From Streptomyces melanogenes (GTDB lineage Bacteria > Actinomycetota > Actinomycetes > Streptomycetales > Streptomycetaceae), in contig NZ_BMTS01000012.1 of assembly GCF_014649795.1 (NCBI RefSeq), positions 1 to 64,000 of the forward strand: a DNA stretch of 64,000 nt, given 5' to 3'. Positions 32,767 to 40,321 of this stretch are shown here, piece by piece. The notes beneath the pieces are model-generated. The model did no database searches, was not told where the DNA came from, and saw nothing but the letters and a program-made list of their open reading frames with translations. The position numbers and the translations under genes were made by a program. Numbering within the stretch: position 1 is the first letter of the stretch; each line of letters begins with the position of its first letter.

Positions 32767-33930
32767 ATGACACCGAAAGCCGCACGCCGGACCGTGCGGA
32801 TCGCCATGAACGGCGTCACCGGCCGGATGGGCTACCGCCAGCACCTCGTACGCTCCCTGCTCGCCCTGCGCGAGGAGGGCGGCCTCGACCTCGGCGACGG
32901 CACGGTCCTGTGGCCCGAGCCCGTCCTGGTGGGCCGCCGCGAGTCCGCGCTGCGGGCCATCGCCGAGCGGCACGGCCTCGCCCACTGGTCCACCGACCTG
33001 GACGCGGTCCTCGCCGACGACACCGTGGAGATCTACTTCGACGCCCAGGTCACCTCCGCCCGCCAGGAGTCCCTGGTCAAGGCCATCGCGGCGGGCAAGC
33101 ACGTCTACACCGAGAAGCCCACCTCCACCGGCCTGTCCGGCGCCCTGGAGCTGGCCAGGCTCGCCCGGGACGCCGGGATCAAGCACGGCGTCGTCCAGGA
33201 CAAGCTCTTCCTGCCGGGCCTGCTGAAGCTGAAACGGCTCGTCGACGGCGGCTTCTTCGGGCGGATCCTGTCGGTGCGGGGCGAGTTCGGCTACTGGGTC
33301 TTCGAGGGCGACTGGCAGAGCGCCCAGCGCCCGTCGTGGAACTACCGCGCCGAGGACGGCGGCGGCATCGTGGTCGACATGTTCCCGCACTGGGAGTACG
33401 TGCTGCACGAGCTGTTCGGCCGCGTCACCTCCGTACAGGCGCTGGCGACCACGCACGTGCCGCAGCGCTGGGACGAGGGCGGCAAGCCGTACGACGCGAC
33501 CGCCGACGACGCCGCGTACGGGATCTTCCAGTTGGAGGGCGGCGCGGTCGCCCAGATCAACTCCTCCTGGGCGGTCCGCGTGCACCGGGACGAGCTGGTC
33601 GAGTTCCAGGTCGACGGCACCGAGGGCTCGGCGGTGGCGGGTCTGCGCACCTGCCGCGCCCAGCACCGCGCCGCCACCCCCAAGCCGGTGTGGAACCCGG
33701 ACCTGCCCGCGACCGAGTCGTTCCGCGCGCAGTGGCAGGAGGTGCCGGACAACACCGCGTTCGACAACGGCTTCAAGGCCCAGTGGGAGCTCTTCCTGCG
33801 CCATGTCGCCCTCGACGCGCCTTACCGCTGGGACCTGTTGGCGGGCGCGCGCGGGGTGCAGCTGGCCGAGCTGGGGCTGAAGTCGTCGGCCGAGGGCCGT
33901 CGTATCGAGGTGCCGGAGATCGCGCTGTGA
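32767..33930 (+). CDS. Gfo/Idh/MocA-family oxidoreductase
   Basis: A 387-residue NAD(P)-dependent dehydrogenase. RIAMNGVTGRMGYRQHLVRSL is a variant Rossmann start (GxTGRMG), with AIAAGKHVYTEKPTSTGLSGALEL carrying the conserved EKP lysine motif. The C-terminal domain has SVRGEFGYWVFEGDWQSAQRPSWNYRAEDGGGIVVDMFPHWEYVL (catalytic Asp/His region), unusually rich in Trp. ATG 32767 is preceded by GGAGGGG. It is the first gene of the LacI-controlled operon and overlaps the DUF993 gene. It probably oxidises a sugar or cyclitol that the downstream isomerase- and aldolase-like proteins then break down. Confidence 0.85.
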   Translation: MTPKAARRTVRIAMNGVTGRMGYRQHLVRSLLALREEGGLDLGDGTVLWPEPVLVGRRESALRAIAERHGLAHWSTDLDAVLADDTVEIYFDAQVTSARQESLVKAIAAGKHVYTEKPTSTGLSGALELARLARDAGIKHGVVQDKLFLPGLLKLKRLVDGGFFGRILSVRGEFGYWVFEGDWQSAQRPSWNYRAEDGGGIVVDMFPHWEYVLHELFGRVTSVQALATTHVPQRWDEGGKPYDATADDAAYGIFQLEGGAVAQINSSWAVRVHRDELVEFQVDGTEGSAVAGLRTCRAQHRAATPKPVWNPDLPATESFRAQWQEVPDNTAFDNGFKAQWELFLRHVALDAPYRWDLLAGARGVQLAELGLKSSAEGRRIEVPEIAL

Positions 33931-35081
33931 GCCTGCTGCTGCCGCGCGCGGGCGGGGCGCTCGTCCGGTACGAGCCGCGCCCGGGCCCGGTCGTCGTCGC
34001 CCCGGGCGGCCCGCCCGTCTCCCGTACGGTCTTCTCGGCGGCGCACGTCGTCGCCGACCCGTACGCCGACACCGCGCCCGGCGGTCCGGCCGCCGTCGAC
34101 TGGGAGACCACGCTCGCCTTCCGCCGCCATCTGTGGGCGCACGGACTCGGGGTCGCGGAGGCGATGGACACCGCGCAGCGCGGCATGGGCCTGGACTGGC
34201 CGGTGGCCGCCGAGCTGATCCGGCGCTCGGCCGCCGAGGCGCGGGCGGTAGGCGGGCGGATCGCGTGCGGGGCGGGCACCGACCAGCTCGCCCCGGGCGC
34301 CTCGCTTCCCGAGGTGACGGCGGCGTACGAGGAGCAGCTCGCGGTCGTCGAGGGCGCGGGCGCCCAGGCGGTCCTGATGGCGTCACGGGCGCTGGCGGCG
34401 GTGGCGCGCGGCCCGGAGGGCTATCTCGCGGTGTACGGGCGGCTGTTGGAGCAGACGGCCCGGCCGGTGATCCTGCACTGGCTCGGCCCGATGTTCGACC
34501 CGGCGCTCGCCGGATACTGGGGATCACCCGACCTGGACACGGCCACGGAGGCGTTCCTGGTGATCGTCGCCGCCCACGCGGAGAAGGTCGACGGCGTCAA
34601 GGTGTCACTGCTCGACGCCCGCCGGGAAGTGGCGCTCAGAAGGCGGCTTCCGGACGGCGTGAAGTGCTACACGGGCGACGACTTCCACTACCCCGAGCTG
34701 ATCGAGGGCGACGAACAGGGCTTCAGCCACGCCCTGTTGGGGATCTTCGACCCGCTGGGACCGCTGGCCGCCGACGCGGTACGGGCGCTGGACGCGGACG
34801 ATCCGGCGGGCTTCCGCAAGCGCCTCGACCCGACCGTCGAGCTCGCCCGCCACCTCTTCGCGGCGCCGACCCGCTTCTACAAGACGGGCGTGGTCCTGCT
34901 CGCCTGGCTGGCGGGCCACCAGGACCACTTCACGATGGTCGGCGGCCTCCAGTCGGCCCGCTCGCTGCCGCATCTGGCGCGGGCGTACGAACTGGCCGAC
35001 GGTCTGGGCCTGTTCCCGGACCCGGAGGCGGCCGAGTCCCGTATGCGCACCCTGCTCACGGTCCACGGAGTCACCTCATGA
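33927..35081 (+). CDS. DUF993 / dihydrodipicolinate synthase-like (beta/alpha)8 protein
   Basis: A 384-residue protein resembling the DUF993 family, annotated as dihydrodipicolinate-synthase-like. Visible: FSAAHVVADPYAD, GLGVAEAMDTAQRGMGLDWPVAAELIRRS, IACGAGTDQLAPG, PVILHWLGPMFDPALAGYWGS, and a candidate Schiff-base lysine in EKVDGVKVSLLD (about 218-229), followed by GVKCYTGDDFHYPELIEGD. GTG 33927 overlaps the dehydrogenase stop. The fold and likely Lys suggest an aldolase or lyase acting on a keto-sugar; the actual substrate is unknown. Confidence 0.78.
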   Translation: MSLLLPRAGGALVRYEPRPGPVVVAPGGPPVSRTVFSAAHVVADPYADTAPGGPAAVDWETTLAFRRHLWAHGLGVAEAMDTAQRGMGLDWPVAAELIRRSAAEARAVGGRIACGAGTDQLAPGASLPEVTAAYEEQLAVVEGAGAQAVLMASRALAAVARGPEGYLAVYGRLLEQTARPVILHWLGPMFDPALAGYWGSPDLDTATEAFLVIVAAHAEKVDGVKVSLLDARREVALRRRLPDGVKCYTGDDFHYPELIEGDEQGFSHALLGIFDPLGPLAADAVRALDADDPAGFRKRLDPTVELARHLFAAPTRFYKTGVVLLAWLAGHQDHFTMVGGLQSARSLPHLARAYELADGLGLFPDPEAAESRMRTLLTVHGVTS

Positions 35082-36013
35082 GCCCCCACACCCCTGTTGA
35101 CCTCTCCCGTCTCAGCATCAACCAGATGACCGTCAAACAGCTCTCGCTGCCCCAACTGGTCGACGCCTGCGTGGAGTCGGGCGTACCGGGCGTCGGGCTG
35201 TGGCGCGAGCCCGTGCGGGCGTACGGCGTCGAGGCGGCCGCGCGGCTCGTGCGGGACGCCGGGCTGGGCGTCACCACGCTGTGCCGGGGCGGCTTCTTCA
35301 CCACGGCCGAGCCCCACGCGCGCGTACGTGCGCTCGACGACAACCGGGCGGCCATCGACGAGGCGGCGGCCCTCGGCACGGACACGCTGGTGCTGGTGTC
35401 GGGCGGACTGCCCGAGGGCAGCCGGGACCTGGCCGGGGCGCGCGAGCGGGTCGCCGACGCGCTGGCCGAGCTCGGGCCGTACGCGCACGCCCGGGGCGTC
35501 CGTCTGGCGATCGAGCCGCTGCACCCGATGTACGCCTCGGACCGCTGTGTCGTCTCCACCCTCGGCCAGGCCCTGGAGCTGGCCGAGCGTTTCCCGGCCG
35601 AGGAGGTCGGGGTCGTCGTCGACACCTACCACCTCTGGTGGGACGACCAGGCACCGGCCGCCGTGGCCCGCGCCGGGGCGGGCGGGCGCATCCACTCCTT
35701 CCAACTGGCGGACTGGATCACGCCGTTGCCCGCCGGAGTCCTGACCGGACGCGGCCAGCTGGGGGACGGCGTGATCGATCTGCCGGGCTGGTACGAGCGG
35801 GTGGGCGCGGCGGGGTACACGGGCCCCGTGGAGGTCGAGCTGTTCAACGAGGGGCTGTGGGGACGGGAGGGGGTGGAGGTGCTGCGGGAGACGGTGGAGC
35901 GGTTCGGGGAGGTGGTGCGGGGAGGGGCGGGCGCGCCGGGTGGATCGGTGCAACCCCTCGCGTCCGCCGGGCCGACGACTGCCGCGCCTCCGTTCGGGTC
36001 CTCCGTCCGGTGA
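35078..36013 (+). CDS. Sugar phosphate isomerase/epimerase (TIM barrel)
   Basis: A 311-residue xylose-isomerase-like TIM barrel. LSINQMTVKQLSLPQLVDACVESGVPGVGLWREPV is the first beta/alpha unit; metal ligands appear in RLAIEPLHPMY (Glu), VVVDTYHLWWD (Asp-x-x-His), IHSFQLADW and GPVEVELFNEGLWG (Glu). ATG 35078 overlaps the DUF993 stop by four bases. The C-terminal 25 residues are low-complexity Gly/Ala/Pro and probably disordered. In the operon it likely isomerises or epimerises the keto-sugar produced by the dehydrogenase. Confidence 0.85.
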   Translation: MSPHTPVDLSRLSINQMTVKQLSLPQLVDACVESGVPGVGLWREPVRAYGVEAAARLVRDAGLGVTTLCRGGFFTTAEPHARVRALDDNRAAIDEAAALGTDTLVLVSGGLPEGSRDLAGARERVADALAELGPYAHARGVRLAIEPLHPMYASDRCVVSTLGQALELAERFPAEEVGVVVDTYHLWWDDQAPAAVARAGAGGRIHSFQLADWITPLPAGVLTGRGQLGDGVIDLPGWYERVGAAGYTGPVEVELFNEGLWGREGVEVLRETVERFGEVVRGGAGAPGGSVQPLASAGPTTAAPPFGSSVR

Positions 36014-36024
36014 CCCCCGCCCGG

Positions 36025-36030
36025 CATACT
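36025..36030 (+). promoter_or_regulatory. Leaderless promoter -10 box of the GNAT gene
   Basis: CATACT lies 6 bases before GTG 36037, with no ribosome site in between. This is the spacing of leaderless transcripts and implies a separate promoter inside the operon. Confidence 0.6.
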
Positions 36031-36036
36031 GGCCCC

Positions 36037-36558
36037 GTGGCCGACACACACTCCGCCCCGCCCCGCCCCGAGCCCGTCCTGCGGGACCCCCGCCCGGGGG
36101 ACCTGGGCTGGATCGTGGAGCGGCACGGCGCGCTGTACGCCGCCGAGTACGGCTGGAACACCGACTTCGAGGGCCTGGTCGCCGGGATCGTCGCGGGCTT
36201 CGCCCAGGACCACGACCCGCATCTGGAGCGCGTCTGGATCGCGGAGCTGGCCGGGCGCCGCGTCGGGTGCGTGATGTGCGTGCGCGACGACGCCCCGGCC
36301 ACCGCCCGGCTGCGCCTGCTCCTGGTGGAGCCCGAGGCCCGCGGCCACGGCCTCGGGGACCGGCTGGTGGCCGAGGTCGTCGCCTTCGCGCGCGAGGTCG
36401 GCTACCGCGAGCTGGTGCTGTGGACCAACGACGTGCTCGCCGCCGCCCGCGCGCTCTATCTGCGCCACGGCTTCACCCTGGTGGCCGAGAAGCCCCACCG
36501 CTCCTACGGCGCCGACCTGGTCGGCCAGGACTGGCGGCTCGGACTGGCGGACCGGTGA
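36037..36558 (+). CDS. GNAT-family N-acetyltransferase
   Basis: A 173-residue acetyltransferase. VWIAELAGRRVGCVMCVRDD is beta-2/beta-3, LLVEPEARGHGLGDRLVAEVVAFARE carries the acetyl-CoA pyrophosphate loop (RGHGLG), and ELVLWTNDVLAAARALYLRHGFTLV is the terminal GNAT consensus. GTG 36037 is chosen by the adjacent -10 box (leaderless). It sits between two TIM-barrel genes and overlaps the next by four bases (GTGA), though its own chemistry has no obvious link to sugar breakdown. It may modify an amino group on a small molecule or protein. Confidence 0.87.
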   Translation: MADTHSAPPRPEPVLRDPRPGDLGWIVERHGALYAAEYGWNTDFEGLVAGIVAGFAQDHDPHLERVWIAELAGRRVGCVMCVRDDAPATARLRLLLVEPEARGHGLGDRLVAEVVAFAREVGYRELVLWTNDVLAAARALYLRHGFTLVAEKPHRSYGADLVGQDWRLGLADR

Positions 36559-37400
36559 ACGGCGTGCGCTACGCGTTCTCCACCCTCGGCGTGCCCGGCC
36601 TCCCCGTCCCCGAGGTCGTCCGCCTCGCCGCCGCACACGGCTACCACGGCGTCGAGCTCCGCGCCCACCCCGAGGAGCCGGTGCACCCCGGCATCGACGC
36701 ACGTCAACGAGCAGACGTGGCAAAGCAGTTCGCGGCTGGTGGCGTCCGCGTGCTCACGGTCGCCGGGTACGCGCGCGTGGCCGACCCCGACGACGCCGAG
36801 CGGCTGGACGCGCTGGTGGACCTCGCGTACGACCTCGGCGCCTCGTACGTACGTGTCTTCCCCGGCGGCCGGGGCAGTCCGGAAGACGACGGCGTCGCCG
36901 TGCGGCGGCTGCGGTCGGTGGCCGCGCTCGCCGCCGACCGGGGGGTGCGCGTGCTGCTCGAAACGCATGACTCGCACCGCACGGGCGCGGCCGTCGCCCG
37001 CGTCCTGGACCGGGTCGGCGCGCCCTCGGTTGGCGCGCTGTGGGACGTGATGCACACCTGGCTCGGCGGCGAGAGCCCCGCCGAGTCGTACACGGCACTC
37101 GCCCCGCACCTGGGATACGTGCAGGTCAAGGACATCACCTCGGCCCAGGACACCACCCCGCTGCCGCTCGGCGCCGGGGTGCTGCCACTGGCGGACGCAT
37201 TGGCACCGCTGGGTCCGGACGGCTGGCTGTGCTGGGAGTACGAGAAGCGCTGGTATCCGGAGGCGGCGGAGCTGCCGGGGCTGCTGACGGCCGGGCGGGA
37301 GCGGCTGGCCGCGCTGCTCGCGGAGACAAGGACGCCACCCCACCCGACCCCTTGGCCCCGGCCGCCCGGTTCCGTACCTATTTCCCGCAGCGGGCCGTGA
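36555..37400 (+). CDS. Sugar phosphate isomerase/epimerase (TIM barrel)
   Basis: A 281-residue AP-endonuclease-2-like TIM barrel. VRYAFSTLGVPGLPVPEVVRLAAAHGYHGVELRAH is the first unit; metal-ligand segments are VRVLLETHDSH (Glu, His), GALWDVMHTWLGGE (Asp-x-x-His), YVQVKDITSAQD and WLCWEYEKRWYPEAAEL (Glu). GTG 36555 overlaps the GNAT stop. It differs clearly from the isomerase-like protein at 35078, so the operon has two distinct barrel enzymes. The last 25 residues are Pro/Arg-rich without structure. A hairpin cluster follows 130 bases on. Confidence 0.83.
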   Translation: MNGVRYAFSTLGVPGLPVPEVVRLAAAHGYHGVELRAHPEEPVHPGIDARQRADVAKQFAAGGVRVLTVAGYARVADPDDAERLDALVDLAYDLGASYVRVFPGGRGSPEDDGVAVRRLRSVAALAADRGVRVLLETHDSHRTGAAVARVLDRVGAPSVGALWDVMHTWLGGESPAESYTALAPHLGYVQVKDITSAQDTTPLPLGAGVLPLADALAPLGPDGWLCWEYEKRWYPEAAELPGLLTAGRERLAALLAETRTPPHPTPWPRPPGSVPISRSGP

Positions 37401-37533
37401 CCCGGAACCCCTCGGTGGCGGGCTCCGTCCAAGTCCCGTACTGCCGGTGAGTCTCCGCAGAGCGGTGTCGGTCCTCGCTGCTGGCTGCGAACGGCCGACT
37501 CCCCTCTCCAACCGCCTGCGGCCGGCAGCACAG

Positions 37534-37596
37534 CCGCCACCGGCGCGCCCCCCTCCGACTGCGCCGGTGGCGGCCGCTCCCTTTTCCGGGAGCGGC
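37534..37596. terminator. Two consecutive hairpins in the gap before the GH3 gene
   Basis: CCGCCACCGGCGC (37534-37546) pairs with GCGCCGGTGGCGG (37561-37573); directly next, GCCGCTCCC (37573-37581) pairs with GGGAGCGGC (37588-37596). They probably terminate the sugar operon. The rest of the gap (37597-37680) holds TTGACC and a TGGAAG-TTT-CTTCCA inverted repeat, possible promoter elements of the next gene. Confidence 0.65.
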
Positions 37597-37680
37597 GGTG
37601 CGCGCCCCCTTGACCGGCAATAACTTTCCGGTTATCGGTTCGGTTTGGAAGTTTCTTCCAGACCTAGGGATGGAGTGCCC

Positions 37681-39501
37681 GTGTCGTACCGCACCTCCAG
37701 ACGCACCCTCCTCGCCACCGCCGCCGCGACGGCCGCCGCGGCCGCCGTCGGGCCCGCGCTCCCCGCGTACGCCGGGACCCTGCGCGCCCCGAGCGACCGC
37801 CTGCGCCGGATCGTCTCCCGGATGTCCCTGGCGGAGAAGGTCGGCCAGCTCTTCGTGATGCGGGTGTACGGACACTCCGCGACCGCGCCCGACCAGGCCG
37901 ACGTCGACGCCAACATGAGCGAGATGGGCGTACGCACCGCCGCCGAGCTCATCGCCAAATACCACGTCGGCGGCATCATCTACTTCAGCTGGGCGCACAA
38001 CACCCGCGACCCGCACCAGATCGCCGAGCTCTCCAACGGCATCCAGCGGGCGGGCCTGTCCCAGCCCACACCGGTGCCCCTGCTCATCGCCACCGACCAG
38101 GAGCACGGCATCGTCTGCCGGGTCGGCTACCCCGCCACCCTCTTCCCGGGCGCGATGGCGCTCGGCGCCGGGGGGTCGCCGCGCGACGCCCGTACGGTCG
38201 GGCGCGTCGCCGGGGCCGAGCTGCGGGCGCTGGGGATCCGGCAGAACTACTCCCCCGACGCCGATGTGAACGTCAACCCGGCCAACCCCGTCATCGGCGT
38301 CCGCTCCTTCGGCGCCGACCCGGCGGCGGTCGCCCGGATGGTGGCGGCGGAGGTGCGCGGCTACCAGGAGGCGGGGATCGCGGCGACCGCCAAGCACTTC
38401 CCCGGGCACGGCGACACCACGGTCGACAGCCACACCGGCATCCCGGTGATCACCCACACCCGGCAGCAGTGGGAGGAGCTGGACGCGCCGCCGTTCCGGG
38501 CCGCGGTCGCCGCCGGGATCGACTCGATCATGACGGCGCACATCCAGTTCCCGGCGCTCGACGCGACCAACGACCCGGCGACGCTGTCGCACCCGATCCT
38601 CACCGGGATCCTGCGCGAGGAGCTCGGCTACCGCGGGGTGATCGTCACCGACTCGCTGGGCATGCAGGGCGTACGGGACAAGTACGGCGACGACCGGGTG
38701 CCGGTGCTCGCCCTGAAGGCCGGAGCCGACCAGCTGCTCAACCCGCCGGACCTGGCGGTGGCCTGGAACGGTGTGATGGCGGCGGTCACCAGTGGCGAGA
38801 TCGGCGTGGCCCGGCTCGACGAATCGATCCTGCGGATCCTTGAACTCAAGGAGCGGCGGGGCCTGTTCAGCCATCCGTACGTGTCGGGGCCAGGCGTGGA
38901 CCGGGTGGTCGGCATCCGGCCGCATCTGGCCGCCGCCGACGCGGTGGCCGAGCGGACGACGACGCTGCTCGCCAACACGGGCGGGCTGCTCCCGCTGTCG
39001 CGGCGGCGCCACCGGAACGTGCTGGTCGTGGGCGCGGATCCGGCGTCGCCGTCCGGGACGACGGGTCCCCCGACGGCGGTCCTGGCGAAGGCCTTCACGG
39101 AGCTCGGCTTCACCGCGACCGCCCTGTCGACCGGCACCCTGCCCTCGCAGGCGCAGATCGACGCGGCGGTGGCGGCGGCGCGGGGCCGGGACGTGGTGGT
39201 CGTGGGCACGTACAACGCGGGTCCCGGCGGGGCGCAGGCCCGGCTGGTGGCGGCGCTCGGCGCGACGGGCGTGCCGGTGGTGCACCTCGCGATCCGCAAC
39301 CCGTACGACATCGCGCACCTCAGCGGGTACGCGGCCTCGCTCGCCACCTACTCCTGGACGGACGTCGAACTGCGGGCTGCGGTACGGGTCCTGGCGGGCC
39401 GGGCCGCGCCTGCCGGGCGGCTGCCGGTGGCGGTGCCGCGCGGGGACGATCCGGCCCAGGTTCTGTACCCGATCGGCTACGGGCTGTCGTACCAGAGATA
39501 A
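37681..39501 (+). CDS. Secreted glycoside hydrolase family 3 protein, probable beta-N-acetylhexosaminidase
   Basis: A 606-residue exported enzyme. The N-terminus TSRRTLLATAAATAAAAAVG...AYAG is a Tat-type signal. The GH3 barrel follows: VGQLFVMRVYG, LIATDQEHGIVCRVGYP, the NagZ-type His/Asp motif KHFPGHGDTTVDSH (about 238-251), and the nucleophile in GVIVTDSLGMQG (Asp near 323). A GH3 C-terminal domain completes it (VLVVGADPAS...VVVVGTYNAGPGG). The KHFPGHG...DSH motif marks beta-N-acetylglucosaminidases rather than beta-glucosidases, so the target is probably chitin or peptidoglycan amino sugars. GTG 37681 follows GGAG. Confidence 0.88.
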   Translation: MSYRTSRRTLLATAAATAAAAAVGPALPAYAGTLRAPSDRLRRIVSRMSLAEKVGQLFVMRVYGHSATAPDQADVDANMSEMGVRTAAELIAKYHVGGIIYFSWAHNTRDPHQIAELSNGIQRAGLSQPTPVPLLIATDQEHGIVCRVGYPATLFPGAMALGAGGSPRDARTVGRVAGAELRALGIRQNYSPDADVNVNPANPVIGVRSFGADPAAVARMVAAEVRGYQEAGIAATAKHFPGHGDTTVDSHTGIPVITHTRQQWEELDAPPFRAAVAAGIDSIMTAHIQFPALDATNDPATLSHPILTGILREELGYRGVIVTDSLGMQGVRDKYGDDRVPVLALKAGADQLLNPPDLAVAWNGVMAAVTSGEIGVARLDESILRILELKERRGLFSHPYVSGPGVDRVVGIRPHLAAADAVAERTTTLLANTGGLLPLSRRRHRNVLVVGADPASPSGTTGPPTAVLAKAFTELGFTATALSTGTLPSQAQIDAAVAAARGRDVVVVGTYNAGPGGAQARLVAALGATGVPVVHLAIRNPYDIAHLSGYAASLATYSWTDVELRAAVRVLAGRAAPAGRLPVAVPRGDDPAQVLYPIGYGLSYQR

Positions 39502-39561
39502 CCCCCGGGCCCTCTGGCGTGTTTTCGCGGTGAGCGGTCACGCTGAGGCAGGGGGTCGGAC

Positions 39562-40140
39562 ATGTACGAGTACGGTGCCGCAAGGTCGGTTTGGGTCGTT
39601 CCGGCGGCGTTCTGGGCGCTGCTCCTGACGGGCTGCGGCGAGACCCCGACCGCGTCGGCGCCCCCGTCCCCCACTCCCTCGTACGGCGCCACGTTCCTCG
39701 GGGCCGGGGACTGTGCGGCGCGGGGGCGGGCGTTCAGCGAGGTGCCGTGTACCAGTGAGCGGGCGGTGGCGCGGGTGTCCGTGCGGAGCGAGGGGGCGGC
39801 GCGGCGGGGTGGGGCGGCGGGGTGTCCGCTCGATACGGACTTCGTGCTGTACATCGGGGGTGACGGGGCTTCGGGGTACGCGTGTATGCGCAACCTGGAA
39901 GCGCCGCATCCGGGTGACCCGGGGATGGGGGGCGGGCCCTTCACCGTGGTGGGGGACTGTGTGTACCGGGCGGGGGCGGGCCAGGTGAAGGAGGCCGCGT
40001 GCGACGGCTCGGGCGCCAACGCGCCGGAGTACCGGGTGACTTCGTCGGTGCCGCGCCGGGCCGACTGTCCGGCGTCGACGGCGCTGTATGTGGAGCTGCC
40101 GGGGGGTGGGGAGGGGGTGGGTTGCGCGCGGCGCGTGTGA
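39562..40140 (+). CDS. Predicted lipoprotein of unknown function
   Basis: A 192-residue protein with a lipoprotein signal: WVVPAAFWALLLTGCGE, lipobox LTGC. The mature part starts with a Pro/Ser/Thr linker and has at least eight further Cys (AGDCAARG, VPCTSE, AGCPLD, YACMRN, GDCVYR, AACDGS, ADCPAS, VGCARR), evenly spaced, suggesting four disulfides. It resembles small actinobacterial LppU-type lipoproteins, but I cannot name a function. GC-rich runs near the 3' end (GGGGG) make it prone to sequencing indels. It follows the GH3 gene by 60 bases. Confidence 0.7.
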   Translation: MYEYGAARSVWVVPAAFWALLLTGCGETPTASAPPSPTPSYGATFLGAGDCAARGRAFSEVPCTSERAVARVSVRSEGAARRGGAAGCPLDTDFVLYIGGDGASGYACMRNLEAPHPGDPGMGGGPFTVVGDCVYRAGAGQVKEAACDGSGANAPEYRVTSSVPRRADCPASTALYVELPGGGEGVGCARRV

Positions 40141-40185
40141 TCCCCCACCCCACCCCTTCCCGAAAGCCCTCTGGCGGGCGGCCGG

Positions 40186-40321
40186 GTTCGTCGTCTGCGG
40201 ACCGTGGGTGGCTGGCCGCGCAGTTCCCCGCGCCCCTTAAATGCGCCCCTTCGGGGCGCTCCTAGGGGCGCGGGGAACTGCGCGAGCAACCCACCACGGT
40301 CCGCAGACGAACACCGGGCCC
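40186..40321. repeat. Long dispersed inverted repeat, copy 1
   Basis: The left arm (40191-40239) reads TCGTCTGCGG...GCGCAGTTCCCCGCGCCCC; the right arm (40264-40310) is its complement ending CCGCAGACGA. A nested hairpin GCGCCCC-TTC-GGGGCGC (40243-40259) sits in the centre. The right edge CAGACGAACACCGGGCCC abuts the S37 peptidase stop. The same element occurs at 61368-61525. It may also act as a terminator between the convergent genes. Confidence 0.9.
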
